The notes: generated by a model not told the origin, from the sequence alone. Counted from the first letter of the stretch, positions 8,327 to 18,048 are shown. The stretch is 61,152 nucleotides of DNA from Halovulum marinum (GCF_009697225.1 NZ_WIND01000021.1:1-61152), one strand, 5' to 3'. Numbers and translations: made by a program.

Positions 8327-8914
8327 CTAGCGCGTGTACGGGTTCTTGGGGCCGCGATCGTCGGACAGCGAGCCGCGCCGGCCCAACTCCAGCGCCTCGA
8401 TGGCGTCGGCCAGGTGCTTTTCCTGGATGTTGTAGTCGCCGGCGGCGACCCGGCGCTTGTGCGCCTCGAGCAGCACGTCGCCGTGGGTGAAGCCGCGCGG
8501 CGGCTCGAACCGGTAGGACGCCAGTTCGATCAGCAGGCCCATCGGGTCGCGGAAGTAGAAGCTGTCCATGAAGCCGCGGTCCTTGTGACCCGAATGGCTG
8601 ATGCCACGCTCGTCCAGCCGCTCCTGGATCTGGCGCGAGGTCGCCTGGCTGACGTTGAAGGCGATGTGGTGCACGGCGCCGATGCCCTGCGGCACGGCCT
8701 CGGCCTGGGGCGCGCGATCCTCGTTGCAGAACACCGTGATCAGCCGGCCGTCGCCGGGATCGAAATACAGGTGGCTCTCCGCGGGCGCGTCCAGGTTCGG
8801 CTGGTCGAAGATGAAGGGCATGCCCAGCAGGCCTTCCCAGAAATCGATGCTGGTCTGGCGGTCGGCGCCCACCAGGGTGATGTGGTGGACGCCCTGGGTC
8901 TGGATCTTGCGCAT
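8327..8914 (-). CDS. VOC superfamily (glyoxalase/dioxygenase-fold) protein
   Basis: A 195-residue protein with a VOC fold. The start G-V-H-H-I-T-L-V-G-A-D and the second-module V-H-H-I-A-F-N-V give the two N-terminal metal-ligand histidines. F-R-D-P-M-G-L-L-I-E-L-A-S-Y carries the glutamate ligand. This pattern fits metal-dependent glyoxalases and extradiol-type dioxygenases, but the substrate cannot be told. It stands alone, divergent from the large glycosyltransferase-TPR gene. ATG at 8914 with an AGGAG-like site upstream. Confidence 0.8.
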   Translation of the reverse strand: MRKIQTQGVHHITLVGADRQTSIDFWEGLLGMPFIFDQPNLDAPAESHLYFDPGDGRLITVFCNEDRAPQAEAVPQGIGAVHHIAFNVSQATSRQIQERLDERGISHSGHKDRGFMDSFYFRDPMGLLIELASYRFEPPRGFTHGDVLLEAHKRRVAAGDYNIQEKHLADAIEALELGRRGSLSDDRGPKNPYTR

Positions 8915-9229
8915 GGTGCTGTCTCCTTGGCTGCCAATGGCCAAGAATAGCGTGTGTCCGCACCCAGCATAGCCGGTATTGATCCGTAGTGGTCCAGCGC
9001 CACCATTGCCGGGCGCCATACAAGTTAACCTGCTGATCCGGTGCGCCATTTTCGCGCCGATTTTCGGATTTTGCCGCGGGATGAGCGAAATTTCGTCGCA
9101 TTCGCCCGCATAGTGTGCGGTCGGGCGGGCACCGGAAACGGCGGCTCGCGGCCTGCGGGCCGAACGGAACGCCTCCGGCGCGTATTGCCGGCGGAACGCG
9201 GGATTGGCCGCGCCAGGACTGGAGTAAAG
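8915..9229. other. Divergent intergenic region, 315 bp
   Basis: This gap holds the leaders of two divergent genes. CTTGGC and GCCAAG (8926-8931, 8940-8945) form an inverted repeat with an 8-base centre just upstream of the VOC gene. A perfect 10-bp palindrome CGAAATTTCG lies at 9086-9095. GGAG at 9221-9224 is the ribosome binding site of the plus-strand gene. No RNA gene or confident promoter was recognised. Confidence 0.4.
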
Positions 9230-11947
9230 ATGACACGCGTACCGGCCGACACAAGTTCCTGGGTTCTGGATCCGGACAGCGCGGTCCGGCGGCGCGCGCC
9301 GCGCGACCCGGCGCTCCGACACCGCGATTTCGACAGCCGCTACGACGACCGCAGCGTGTTCTTCGACCTGTTCCGGACCGAGGACCCGCAGCGTCTGGTC
9401 GCGCTGGGCCCGCCGCTGCTGAACCTTGCCGAGGATCTTGCGCTGACGTTCCGCGCCGAGCCGTCGGGGCAGATGTGTTCTTTCGTGCACCGCCGGCTGG
9501 TCAACGTCGACCGGATCGAGATCGCCGTACCCGCCGGAACCGAGCGGCTGACGGTCCGCTGGGCCGCGGGCGAGACCGTGCTGACGCCGTCGCCATCGCT
9601 GGTGCCGGACTTCGCCGGGCAGCGGGCCGTGTTCACCATGTCGCGGGACAACGACCTGCAATGGATCCGCGACTGGGCGCAGTACTACGTCCGGGTGCAC
9701 GGCGCGACCGCGGCGGTGATCTACGACAACGGCTCGGCGCGCTACGCGCCGGAGGACGTCGCGCGCGCGCTGGCGGGGGTCGAGGGGCTCGACCGCCACG
9801 CCGTGCTCGCCTTTCCCTTTCCCTATGGCCCGTGCGACCATCGCCGCCCGGCGACGCTTTGGCTGACCGAGGCCGACTACTGCCAGCGGGTCAGCCTGGA
9901 ACACGCGATGCAGCGCCTGTTCGCGCGCGCCGCCTCGGTGGTCAACGCCGATGTGGACGAGCTGATCTACGCGGCCAGCGGGCGCAGCGTGTTCGAGGCC
10001 GCCGAGACCTGCGACACCGGCTACATCGAGGCGCGCGGCGTGTGGATCGAGGCCGCCCACGACGGCCGCGTCGCCGATGTCCGCCATGCGGCGTTCTCGC
10101 GTCGCGTCGATGCACAGCCCTGGCACAGCTGCGAGCCGAAATGGGCCGCCGCGCCGGCGAAGCTGCCGGCCGAGGCGCGGTTCTCGGTGCACAGCGTCTT
10201 CGGCGCGGCGCCGGCGCCGGCCAGCCTGGAGTTCTGCTTCGGACACTTCCGCGGCATCAACACCAACTGGGATCTGCACCTGAGCAACAACACCCGGGAA
10301 GCGCGCACCGCGACCGACGGCACCGCACCGCTGGCCGAGGTGCCGGAACTGCGCGCCGCGCTGGACCGCGCCTTCCCCGATCGTTCGGAAAATCCGATAC
10401 CGACCCCGCGCCCGGTCGAGCGGACCGACGTGATCGCCGATTTCGCCCTGCAGTCGGCCGAACTGGCCGAGGAAAAGCTGCGACCGGACGCGCCGGCGCC
10501 GGTACACCTGCACCACTCGTCGACCTGGCGCGTGTACCCGTCGCGCCGCGCCGCGGCGATCGACGCCGGATTGCGGGCGCTGGAGCTGAAGCCGCGGTCG
10601 CTGCCCTGCCTCGAGGCCGTGGTGCCGCTGCTGCTGCGCGCGGGGCTTGCCGACCGCGCCGTGTCGCTGGTCGATCTGGCCGCCGAGCCCAGCGATCCCG
10701 CGCGCCCGGCGCGCTGGCGCGCGCTGCGGGCGCGCTGCCTGATGGAGATCGACCCCGCGGCCGCCCTGGCCCAGATCGACGCCGCCATCCTGCAGGCCCC
10801 GGACCGGCCCGGCTATCACCTGCTCAAGGCGCGGCTGTTGCTGGACGCGGGCGACAACGAGGCGGCGCTTGCCGCAGCCCGCCGCGGCGAGACGCTGCTG
10901 GACCGGCCGGACCGCCTGCTGCGCGAGGCCGCGATCGAGGCCGAGCGCGGCACCGAGACCGGGCTGTTCACGCTCCACGACCCGCTGAACCTGGAACTGG
11001 TGCACCCGCGCGAGCTGTGGCGCGTCAAGCTGGTCGCGCTGCGTCGTCTGGAACGGTTCGCCGAAGCGGTCGAGGCCGCCCGGCGGCTGGTCGCCAGCGA
11101 TCCGCTGCAGGCGCACCACCATGCCGAGCTGGCCCGGGTTCTGGCGGCCGCCGGTCAGGACGCCGCCGCCGCCGAGGCGCGGGCCGCGCAGCTGGCGGTC
11201 GCGCACCGGACCTGGCAGGCCGGCGAGCTGGTGCCGACCAGCACCGAGCCGCGGCAGATCGCGCTGGGCGGCCACGCTGCCGCCTATGCGCAGGCGCTGA
11301 TCGTGAACGGCAGGATCCGCGATGCGATCGAGACGATCGCGCCGCTGTTCGAGCACGAGCCGCTGCCGGTCGGCCCGATCGCCGAGCTGGCCGAACTGCT
11401 GGCGCAGCAGGGCCGGCCGCAACGCGCGAGGGACCTGCTGGACCGTGCCGAGCGCCTGGCGCCCGACGCGGCCGAACTGGTCGGTGCGCGCGCCGCGACC
11501 CTGGCCGCCGCGGAGCGGTGGAAGCCGGCGCTGCGGGCCGCGCTGCGGCTGCCGGACACCGCCGTCGACACCGCCTTGCGGGTCCTTCCCGGGATCGCCG
11601 CCGCGCTGTTCGAGCGCGGCGAGCACGACCTTGCGGCGCAGGGCTTCGAGCGGGCGGCGGCACTGAAGCCCGGAGCGTTCTTCTTCCGGGTGCGCGCCTA
11701 CCGGGCGCGCGAGGCGCTGCAGGACCGGCCTGCCGCGCGGCGGATGGCCGAGTGCATGGCCCGCGACTTCCCGGACGAGGCGCGCGCCCACGTGTTTCTC
11801 GGCAAGGAACTGCTGGCCGACAACGAGATCGCCGCCGCCACCCGCGAGGCCCGGATCGCGCTGGCGCTGGCACCCGAGCTGCGGGCCGCGCGGGTGCTGG
11901 GCCGCAAGCTGGGCGTGGACGGGCCGAAGGAGCGGGCGACGCGCTAG
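9230..11947 (+). CDS. Glycosyltransferase (GT2_4/GT92-like) with long TPR-type C-terminus
   Basis: A 905-residue protein. Residues about 130-400 form a GT-A-like domain: M-S-R-D-N-D-L-Q-W-I-R-D-W-A-Q-Y-Y, then V-I-Y-D-N-G-S, and the metal motif V-N-A-D-V-D-E-L-I. This matches Glyco_tranf_2_4-type enzymes. From about 430 to the end the protein is Ala/Leu-rich helical repeat with TPR spacing, for example L-L-D-A-G-D-N-E-A-A-L-A-A-A-R-R-G and L-F-E-R-G-E-H-D-L-A-A-Q-G-F-E-R-A-A-A-L-K-P. TPRs usually dock proteins or organise processive enzymes. The ATG at 9230 has GGAG 6-9 bases upstream. Its stop overlaps the convergent urtE stop by four bases. Acceptor and donor unknown. Confidence 0.7.
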   Translation: MTRVPADTSSWVLDPDSAVRRRAPRDPALRHRDFDSRYDDRSVFFDLFRTEDPQRLVALGPPLLNLAEDLALTFRAEPSGQMCSFVHRRLVNVDRIEIAVPAGTERLTVRWAAGETVLTPSPSLVPDFAGQRAVFTMSRDNDLQWIRDWAQYYVRVHGATAAVIYDNGSARYAPEDVARALAGVEGLDRHAVLAFPFPYGPCDHRRPATLWLTEADYCQRVSLEHAMQRLFARAASVVNADVDELIYAASGRSVFEAAETCDTGYIEARGVWIEAAHDGRVADVRHAAFSRRVDAQPWHSCEPKWAAAPAKLPAEARFSVHSVFGAAPAPASLEFCFGHFRGINTNWDLHLSNNTREARTATDGTAPLAEVPELRAALDRAFPDRSENPIPTPRPVERTDVIADFALQSAELAEEKLRPDAPAPVHLHHSSTWRVYPSRRAAAIDAGLRALELKPRSLPCLEAVVPLLLRAGLADRAVSLVDLAAEPSDPARPARWRALRARCLMEIDPAAALAQIDAAILQAPDRPGYHLLKARLLLDAGDNEAALAAARRGETLLDRPDRLLREAAIEAERGTETGLFTLHDPLNLELVHPRELWRVKLVALRRLERFAEAVEAARRLVASDPLQAHHHAELARVLAAAGQDAAAAEARAAQLAVAHRTWQAGELVPTSTEPRQIALGGHAAAYAQALIVNGRIRDAIETIAPLFEHEPLPVGPIAELAELLAQQGRPQRARDLLDRAERLAPDAAELVGARAATLAAAERWKPALRAALRLPDTAVDTALRVLPGIAAALFERGEHDLAAQGFERAAALKPGAFFFRVRAYRAREALQDRPAARRMAECMARDFPDEARAHVFLGKELLADNEIAAATREARIALALAPELRAARVLGRKLGVDGPKERATR

Positions 11948-12639
11948 ACGCTGACGTTGCGCAGCAGCGTGTCGCGGTCGATCCGCGCCCGGTCGCCCTC
12001 CAGGATCACCGCGCCGCGCCGCAGCACATGGAAGTGGTCGGCCAGATCGTAGGCGAAGTCGAAATACTGCTCGACCAGCACGATCGCCATGCTGCCCTGA
12101 TCCTTCAGATAGCGGATCACCCGGCCGATCTGCTGGATGATGTTCGGCTGGATGCCCTCGGTCGGCTCGTCCAGCAGCAGCAGCTTGGGTTTCGTCACCA
12201 GCGCCCGGCCGATGGCCAGCTGCTGCTGCTGGCCGCCGGACAGATCGCCGCCGCGACGGTTCTCCATCTCGCGCAGCACGGGGAACAGCTCGAAGATTTC
12301 GTCCGCAACCATGCGCTCGGTGCGCGGCAGGCAGGCGAAGCCGGTTTCCAGGTTCTCGCGCACGGTCATCAGCGGAAAGATCTCGCGCCCCTGCGGGACC
12401 GAGGCGACGCCTTTCTTCGCCAGCACATGCGCCGGGCGGTTGGTGACCTCCTCGCCGTCCAGCCGGTAGTGCCCGCCGGATGCGCCGTGGCGGCCGGCGA
12501 TGACCTTCAGCAGGCTGGTCTTGCCGACGCCGTTGGTGCCCATGACGCAGGTGATCCTGCCGGTCTCGGCGCTCAGGTCGATGCCGTGAAGGATCTGGCT
12601 GGCGCCGTAGTGCAGGGTGATGTCTTTCAGATCCAGCAT
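11944..12639 (-). CDS. urtE: Urea ABC transporter ATP-binding protein UrtE
   Basis: A 231-residue ABC ATPase of the branched-chain amino acid/urea (HAAT) family. Walker A is G-T-N-G-V-G-K-T-S, the signature D-L-S-G-G-Q-Q-Q-Q-L-A-I-G-R-A-L, and Walker B L-L-L-L-D-E-P-T-E-G-I-Q-P-N-I-I. The E-G-I-Q-P-N stretch and length are typical of UrtE rather than LivF. It is the last gene of urtABCDE and starts one base after urtD ends. It powers urea import across the inner membrane. Confidence 0.93.
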   Translation of the reverse strand: MLDLKDITLHYGASQILHGIDLSAETGRITCVMGTNGVGKTSLLKVIAGRHGASGGHYRLDGEEVTNRPAHVLAKKGVASVPQGREIFPLMTVRENLETGFACLPRTERMVADEIFELFPVLREMENRRGGDLSGGQQQQLAIGRALVTKPKLLLLDEPTEGIQPNIIQQIGRVIRYLKDQGSMAIVLVEQYFDFAYDLADHFHVLRRGAVILEGDRARIDRDTLLRNVSV

Positions 12640-12640
12640 G

Positions 12641-13381
12641 TCAGCGCCCCAGATAGACGTCGATGACGTCCTGATTTTTCGTCACATGGTCCAGCGAGCC
12701 TTCGGCCAGCACAGAGCCCTCGTGCAGCACCGTCACCTTGCAGCCCAGCTTGCGGACGAAGTCCATGTCGTGCTCGACCACGATGACGGCGCGGGTTTCG
12801 GCGGCGCGGCGCAGCAGGTCCACGGTGCGGTCGCGCTCGGCCTTGGTCATGCCGGCGGCGGGCTCGTCGACCAGCAGCAGGCGCGGCTCCTGCGCCAGCA
12901 GCATGCCGATCTCCAGCCACTGCTTCTGTCCGTGCGACAGGATCCCGGCCCGGGTGTTCAGCTGATCCGCCAGCCCGATCTCGGTGGCCAGTTCCCGCAC
13001 CCGGCCCAGGTCGCCGTCGCTGCGCCGGTAGCGCAGGACCGAGAACGGCCCGCGGTCGTTGCGCAGCGCCATCACCAGGTTGTCGAGCACGCTCTGATCC
13101 TCGAACACCGTCGGGCGCTGGAACTTTCGGCCGATCCCCTCGCGCGCGATGCGGCTTTCGGACATGCGCAGCAGCGAGACGTTGCGCTCGCCCCAGGTGA
13201 CGTGGCCGCTGTCGGGCCGGGTCTTGCCGGTGACGATGTCCATGAACGTGGTCTTGCCGGCGCCGTTCGGCCCGATGATCGCCCGAAGTTCCGCCGGGCC
13301 GATCGAGAAGCTGAGGTTGTTGATCGCCTTGAACCCGTCGAAGGCGACCGAGATGCCGGAAACTTCCAGTAGCTGGCTCAT
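12641..13381 (-). CDS. urtD: Urea ABC transporter ATP-binding protein UrtD
   Basis: A 246-residue ABC ATPase. Walker A is G-P-N-G-A-G-K-T-T, the signature I-L-S-H-G-Q-K-Q-W-L-E-I-G-M, and Walker B L-L-L-V-D-E-P-A-A-G-M-T. L-S-H-G-Q-K-Q-W is characteristic of UrtD. ATG at 13381 overlaps the urtC stop by four bases. It pairs with UrtE to form the ATPase dimer of the urea importer. Confidence 0.93.
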   Translation of the reverse strand: MSQLLEVSGISVAFDGFKAINNLSFSIGPAELRAIIGPNGAGKTTFMDIVTGKTRPDSGHVTWGERNVSLLRMSESRIAREGIGRKFQRPTVFEDQSVLDNLVMALRNDRGPFSVLRYRRSDGDLGRVRELATEIGLADQLNTRAGILSHGQKQWLEIGMLLAQEPRLLLVDEPAAGMTKAERDRTVDLLRRAAETRAVIVVEHDMDFVRKLGCKVTVLHEGSVLAEGSLDHVTKNQDVIDVYLGR

Positions 13382-14667
13382 TGCTGCTCCGCCTCCCTGA
13401 ACGAGCCCTTGTCGGGGCCGAGGTCCGCGCCGTGGCGGTCGGGGACCACCTTGTGCCGGATCACGTCCACCAGCCCGCCGATGCCCTTGGGCGCGAACAG
13501 CGTGACCAGGATGAAACTGAAGCCCAGCAGCACCAGCCACCAGTCGGTCCAGCGGATCACATAGAAGCCCAGGTCGATGTCCGGGGCCTGCCCGCCGGTG
13601 AACCAGCTGGAGACGAGCGACACGAAGGCCGCGCCGATCACTGCGCCGTAAAGCCGCCCGCGCCCGCCGATGGCGACCCAGACCGCCAGGTAGATCGAGG
13701 CGATGGGCGCGATCTCCGCCGGCGAGATGATCCCGGCCTGCGGGTAATAAAGCGCCCCGGCGATGGCCGCGATGATCGCGGTCAGGGTGAAGATCACCAG
13801 CTTGTAGCCCTCGACGTTGTAGCCCAGGAAGCGCACCCGCGCCTCGTCGTCGCGGATGCCCCGGATCACCGAGCCGAACTTGCCCGCCACGACCCAGGCC
13901 GCCAGCACATAACCGATGGCCAGCGCCGCCGCCGAGGCCCAGAAGAAGCGGATCGAGACCTCGGACTGCGGCAGGTGGGTCATGCCGGGGATGTTCTGCA
14001 GCCCGGACAGCCCGTTGTTGCCGCGCAGCCCGCTTTCGTTCTGGAACAGGTACAGCGCCAGCGCCAGCGTCATCGCCTGCGTCAGGATCGACAGGTACAC
14101 GCCCGTGACCCGGCTGCGGAACGCCAGCCAGCCGAACACCAGCGCCAGCAGGCCGGGGACCAGCACGACCAGCGCCAGTTGCGCCGGAAGGCTGGAGGCG
14201 AAAGCCCAGATCGCCGGGATCTCGGAGCCGCCGACGACGCCGAAGATCTGCTGTCCGACGGCGGCGCGCAACTCGTCCGGGGTGGGGGGCAGGGCTTGCG
14301 CGGCGGTGGCGGACAGGACGATGCCTTCGGTCCGCTCCCACATCAGCCACATGCCGATCATGTAGCCGCCCAGGCCGAAGAAGGCGAAATGCCCGAGGCT
14401 CAGGATCCCGCAGTAGCCCCAGACCAGGTCCATCGCGATGGCGACAAGGCACAGGCAAAGCGTCATGCCCAGCGTCTTGACGAAGCTGGTCGACAGCGCG
14501 CCGGTGCCGGTGGCCTCGGCGCCGAGCGTCACCGCCAGCGTGAACAGCGCCAGGATGCCGAGGAAGATCAGCACCGAGGGGTTGCGCATCACGAAGCTGC
14601 GGTGGGCCTTCGGTGCGCCAAGTACTGGCGCGACACCGGGGGCGAAGCTGGAACGGATCATGGTCAT
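13378..14667 (-). CDS. urtC: Urea ABC transporter permease UrtC
   Basis: A 429-residue inner-membrane permease of the LivM type with about 9-10 transmembrane segments. Typical motifs include G-Y-C-G-I-L-S-L-G-H-F-A-F-F-G-L-G-G-Y and W-V-A-I-G-G-R-G-R-L-Y-G-A. ATG at 14667 overlaps the urtB stop by four bases; M-I-R at 14661 is an alternative. With UrtB it forms the transmembrane channel. Confidence 0.92.
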   Translation of the reverse strand: MTMIRSSFAPGVAPVLGAPKAHRSFVMRNPSVLIFLGILALFTLAVTLGAEATGTGALSTSFVKTLGMTLCLCLVAIAMDLVWGYCGILSLGHFAFFGLGGYMIGMWLMWERTEGIVLSATAAQALPPTPDELRAAVGQQIFGVVGGSEIPAIWAFASSLPAQLALVVLVPGLLALVFGWLAFRSRVTGVYLSILTQAMTLALALYLFQNESGLRGNNGLSGLQNIPGMTHLPQSEVSIRFFWASAAALAIGYVLAAWVVAGKFGSVIRGIRDDEARVRFLGYNVEGYKLVIFTLTAIIAAIAGALYYPQAGIISPAEIAPIASIYLAVWVAIGGRGRLYGAVIGAAFVSLVSSWFTGGQAPDIDLGFYVIRWTDWWLVLLGFSFILVTLFAPKGIGGLVDVIRHKVVPDRHGADLGPDKGSFREAEQQ

Positions 14668-16619
14668 GCCTCTGCCGCCCGTCCTTTGAGTGCGATGATC
14701 CCGCGCGGGCGGAACTGGATGAAGATGATGATCAGGACGATCATGAAGGTCTGCGCCGCCAGCGTGTTCGACGGGTTGAACCACTCGATCCCCTTCTGGA
14801 AAAAGCCGATCAGTGCGGCGCCGGCCAGCGTGCCCCAGATGTTGCCGACACCGCCGACCACGACGGTCATGAAGCTTTGCACGATGTAGTCCTGGCCAAG
14901 TTCCGACGTGACCTTGGCGAACAGGCCGATGGCGACGCCGGCGATCCCGGCGATGCCGGAACCGAGGCCGAAGGTCAGCATGTTGATCTTGTCGGGGTTG
15001 ATGCCCATCGACGCCGCCATGCGCGGGTTCTGGGTCACGGCGCGAACCTCCAGCCCCAGACGGGTGCGGTTCAGCGTGAACAGCAGCAGCACCAGGAAGA
15101 TCAGGCCGAGCGCGAAGATCGCGATGCGGATGTAGCTGATCGAGATCACGTCGTTGAACACCAGCGCCCCGTCCAGCCAGCCCGGCGCGGTCAGCGGACG
15201 CGCCTGGGTGCCGAAGATGTTCTTGGCCAGCTGCTGCAGCGCGATCGAGATGCCGAAGGTCGCCAGCAGCGTTTCCAGCGGCCGGTTGTAGAGCCAGCGG
15301 ATCACCAGCCGCTCCATCGCCACGCCGGCGGCGAAGGTGACGGCGAAGGCCAGCGGCAGGGCGACGACCAGCGAAAGCGTGTAGTTCGGCACGAACTGCT
15401 GCACGACGTAGCCGGTGTAGGCGCCCATCATGATGAACTCGCCATGCGCCATGTTGATCACCCGCATCACCCCGAAGGTGATCGCCAGGCCGATCGCGGC
15501 GAGGAAATACAGCGAGGCGAGCGACAGCGCATCGAGCGTGATGTCGATGCCCCGGCTGACCATCACCCCGGTCTCGATGCTGGCCAGGCTGCGGCGCGCG
15601 GCGTCGGTGATCGCGGCCGAGGGTTCGGCATAGGCGAGGTAGTAGCTGTGCGCCCCGACCGCCTCCTGCTGCGCTTCAACCGGCACATCGGCCGGCACGA
15701 CGCCGCGTGCGGCCAGCTCGTCATAGGCACGGTTGCGTTCGGTCCAGGTATCGAGGTCGGTCGTGGCAAAGCCCGCCACCAGCCCGTTCTCGGCATTCGC
15801 CTCCAGCGCGACGCGCTTGGCGGTACGGTCAACGGCGGGCGGCGCGAGGTCCTTGCTCACCAGCAGCTCGTAGGCGTCGTCGAAGGTCAGTTCCTCGCCG
15901 CCGGGGCGCAGCTTGCGGGCGACGTTCAGCGCCTCGGGCGCGTCGCCCTCGACGACCACGGTGCGGGTCGCCAGCAACGGGTTCAGCGCCGCGCGCACGT
16001 CGAGGCCGAGATCGCCGTCGAAGCTGCGGATCGCCGCGACACGGGCCTGATCTGTATCGCCGTAGGGGATGGTCAGAAGACGCTCCATCCGCTCTTTCGC
16101 GGCGCGAATTTCGGCGTCCTGCTCGGTCTCGATCGCGCCGCGCAGCGCCTCGAGATGACTGGCCTCGGGGTCGCGGGCGATGGCGTCGAGCGCCGCGCGG
16201 CGGCTGGCCGGGTTCGGGTCCTGCAACTGGAACTGCACCAGCGCCGCGCCGATCAGGCCGCGGATGCCGCTGTTGGGTTTCAGCTGCTTCAGCTCGGACT
16301 TGTCCGCGGTGCCGGCGGGCTCGCCCGTGGCGATGTCCAGCAGCGTGTAGGTATCGCCGTCCTTCTCGACGAAGAAGAAGGCGCCGTCAGCCTCGCGGAT
16401 CCAGAGGTCCTTCTCCTGCCAGCGCTCCATCACGGTCTGCGCTGCGGGCAGACCGCTTTCGCGCAGCGCGTCGATGGCCGGCTGGATCGTCTTGCGGGAG
16501 CTTTTGGCGATCACCTCGCCATGTTCCTGCAACAGGTCCTGAATGGGCGAGGCCTGCCCCAGCGCCTGGATCGGCACCAGCAGGCAGGCGGCGAGCGCGA
16601 TGGCTCGGATGAGTCTCAT
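14664..16619 (-). CDS. urtB: Urea ABC transporter permease UrtB with N-terminal extension
   Basis: A 651-residue protein. A signal-like segment (1-22) is followed by a soluble region of about 320 residues, rich in helical HEAT-like repeats. A LivH-type permease domain follows (I-N-M-A-H-G-E-F-I-M-M-G-A-Y and V-V-V-G-G-V-G-N-I-W-G-T-L-A-G). The long soluble N-terminal part distinguishes UrtB from LivH and is normal in the family. It lies 70 bases after urtA; the gap may hold a processing or attenuation site, as is common after binding-protein genes. Confidence 0.92.
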   Translation of the reverse strand: MRLIRAIALAACLLVPIQALGQASPIQDLLQEHGEVIAKSSRKTIQPAIDALRESGLPAAQTVMERWQEKDLWIREADGAFFFVEKDGDTYTLLDIATGEPAGTADKSELKQLKPNSGIRGLIGAALVQFQLQDPNPASRRAALDAIARDPEASHLEALRGAIETEQDAEIRAAKERMERLLTIPYGDTDQARVAAIRSFDGDLGLDVRAALNPLLATRTVVVEGDAPEALNVARKLRPGGEELTFDDAYELLVSKDLAPPAVDRTAKRVALEANAENGLVAGFATTDLDTWTERNRAYDELAARGVVPADVPVEAQQEAVGAHSYYLAYAEPSAAITDAARRSLASIETGVMVSRGIDITLDALSLASLYFLAAIGLAITFGVMRVINMAHGEFIMMGAYTGYVVQQFVPNYTLSLVVALPLAFAVTFAAGVAMERLVIRWLYNRPLETLLATFGISIALQQLAKNIFGTQARPLTAPGWLDGALVFNDVISISYIRIAIFALGLIFLVLLLFTLNRTRLGLEVRAVTQNPRMAASMGINPDKINMLTFGLGSGIAGIAGVAIGLFAKVTSELGQDYIVQSFMTVVVGGVGNIWGTLAGAALIGFFQKGIEWFNPSNTLAAQTFMIVLIIIFIQFRPRGIIALKGRAAEA

Positions 16620-16689
16620 GAATGTCCCCCGGAACGGATGGACGGCACGAGGCGCAAGGCCCCGTGCCGCCGGGATCGGGCCCGCAGGC

Positions 16690-17955
16690 TCAGTAGTTCG
16701 ACTTCTGCTGCACGCAGGTCGCGGTTTCGGTGTTGTACATGCCGCAGCCGAGATCCTTCCAATCCGACTTCAGGATCGCCGACTCGGGCAGGAAGTCGGT
16801 CCAGGCGTCGCCCGGCACCGGGTCGGTCTGGCTGAGGATGTCGAACTGGCCGTCCTCGGTGATCTCGCCGATCAGCACCGGCTTGGTCAGGTGGTGGTTC
16901 GGCAGCATCTCGGCCACGCCGCCGGTCAGGTTCGGGAAGGTCTGGCCGTACATCGCCGCGCGCACCGCGTCGACGTCGGTGGTGCCGGCCTGCTCGACCG
17001 CCTGCACCCACATGTTGAAGCCGATGACATGGGCTTCCATCGGGTCATTGGTCACGCGGTCTTCGCCCATCTTCGCTTTCCACGCGGCGACCCATTCGTC
17101 GTTCTCGGCGCTCTCGGCGGACTGGAAGTAGTTCCACGCGGCGAGGTGGCCGACGAGGTTGGTGGTGTCGAGGCCCGAAAGTTCCTCCTCGCCGACCGAA
17201 AAGGCGACGACGGGGATGTCGTCGGCGGACACGCCGGCGGCGGCCAGTTCCTTGTAGAAGCCGACGTTGGCGTCGCCGTTGATCGTCGAGATGACGCCGA
17301 CCTTCTTGCCGTCCGCGCCCAGCGCGACCACGTCCGAGACGATCGTGGACCAGTCGGAATGGCCGAACGGCGTGTAGTTGACGAAGATGTCCTCCGCGGC
17401 GATGCCCTTGTCCTTCAGATAGGCCTCGAGAATGCGGTTCGTGGTGCGCGGATAGACGTAATCGGTGCCCAGCAGCGCGAACTTCTCGACGCCCAGTTCT
17501 TCCAGGAAGTAATCCGTCGCCGGGATCGCCTGCTGGTTCGGCGCGGCGCCGGTGTAGAACACGTTCTTCGAGCTTTCCTCGCCCTCGTACTGGACCGGGT
17601 AGAACAGCAGCCCGTTCAGCTCCTCGATCACCGGCAGCACCGACTTGCGGCTGACCGAGGTCCAGTTGCCGAAGATCACGTCGACCTCCTGCACGCTCAG
17701 CAGTTCGCGCGCCTTCTCGGCGAACAGCGGCCAGTCCGAGGCCGGGTCGACGACCACCGGCACGATCTCTTCGCCCAGCAACCCGCCCTTGGCGTTCTGC
17801 TGCTCGATCAGCAGCAGCATGGTGTCCTTCAGCGTCGTCTCCGAGATCGCCATCGTGCCCGACAGGCTGTGCAGGATGCCGACCTTGATCTCGGCCGAGG
17901 CGGTGCCCGCCATGGCCATGATCAGCCCCGTCGTCGCAAGCAGTTTCGCTTTCAT
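16690..17955 (-). CDS. urtA: Urea ABC transporter substrate-binding protein UrtA
   Basis: A 421-residue periplasmic binding protein. A Sec signal peptide ends at A-M-A-G-T-A-S-A (about 22). The mature part begins E-I-K-V-G-I-L-H-S-L-S-G-T-M-A-I-S-E, the usual UrtA start. The motifs Y-P-V-Q-Y-E-G-E-E-S-S-K-N-V-F-Y and G-A-A-P-N-Q-Q are urea-binding-family signatures, which separates it from LivK-type amino-acid binders. First gene of the operon; no urease genes lie in the window. Regulation is probably by nitrogen status, but no sigma-54/NtrC site was found. Confidence 0.95.
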   Translation of the reverse strand: MKAKLLATTGLIMAMAGTASAEIKVGILHSLSGTMAISETTLKDTMLLLIEQQNAKGGLLGEEIVPVVVDPASDWPLFAEKARELLSVQEVDVIFGNWTSVSRKSVLPVIEELNGLLFYPVQYEGEESSKNVFYTGAAPNQQAIPATDYFLEELGVEKFALLGTDYVYPRTTNRILEAYLKDKGIAAEDIFVNYTPFGHSDWSTIVSDVVALGADGKKVGVISTINGDANVGFYKELAAAGVSADDIPVVAFSVGEEELSGLDTTNLVGHLAAWNYFQSAESAENDEWVAAWKAKMGEDRVTNDPMEAHVIGFNMWVQAVEQAGTTDVDAVRAAMYGQTFPNLTGGVAEMLPNHHLTKPVLIGEITEDGQFDILSQTDPVPGDAWTDFLPESAILKSDWKDLGCGMYNTETATCVQQKSNY

Positions 17956-18048
17956 CTGGCGTGTCCCTTCGTGTTGTTGACCGACGCCGGAGACGCACAT
18001 CCGCCCCCGCTGCCTCGGTCCTAGGAGGCCGGAGCGTTGCTGTCTGCT

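Noticed and set aside
8327-11791. An 1154-codon minus frame continuing upstream of the VOC gene
   Set aside because: Only residues from the ATG at 8914 form the VOC domain; the rest is antisense to the glycosyltransferase-TPR gene and low complexity.
9115-12666. Second long plus-strand frame overlapping the glycosyltransferase-TPR gene
   Set aside because: Out-of-frame, Arg/Ala/Gly-rich translation with no motif; the 9230 frame holds the GT motifs and has a ribosome binding site.
16690-17955. UrtA as a LivK-type amino-acid binding protein
   Set aside because: Urea-binder motifs, the UrtB extension and the five-gene order all fit urtABCDE better.
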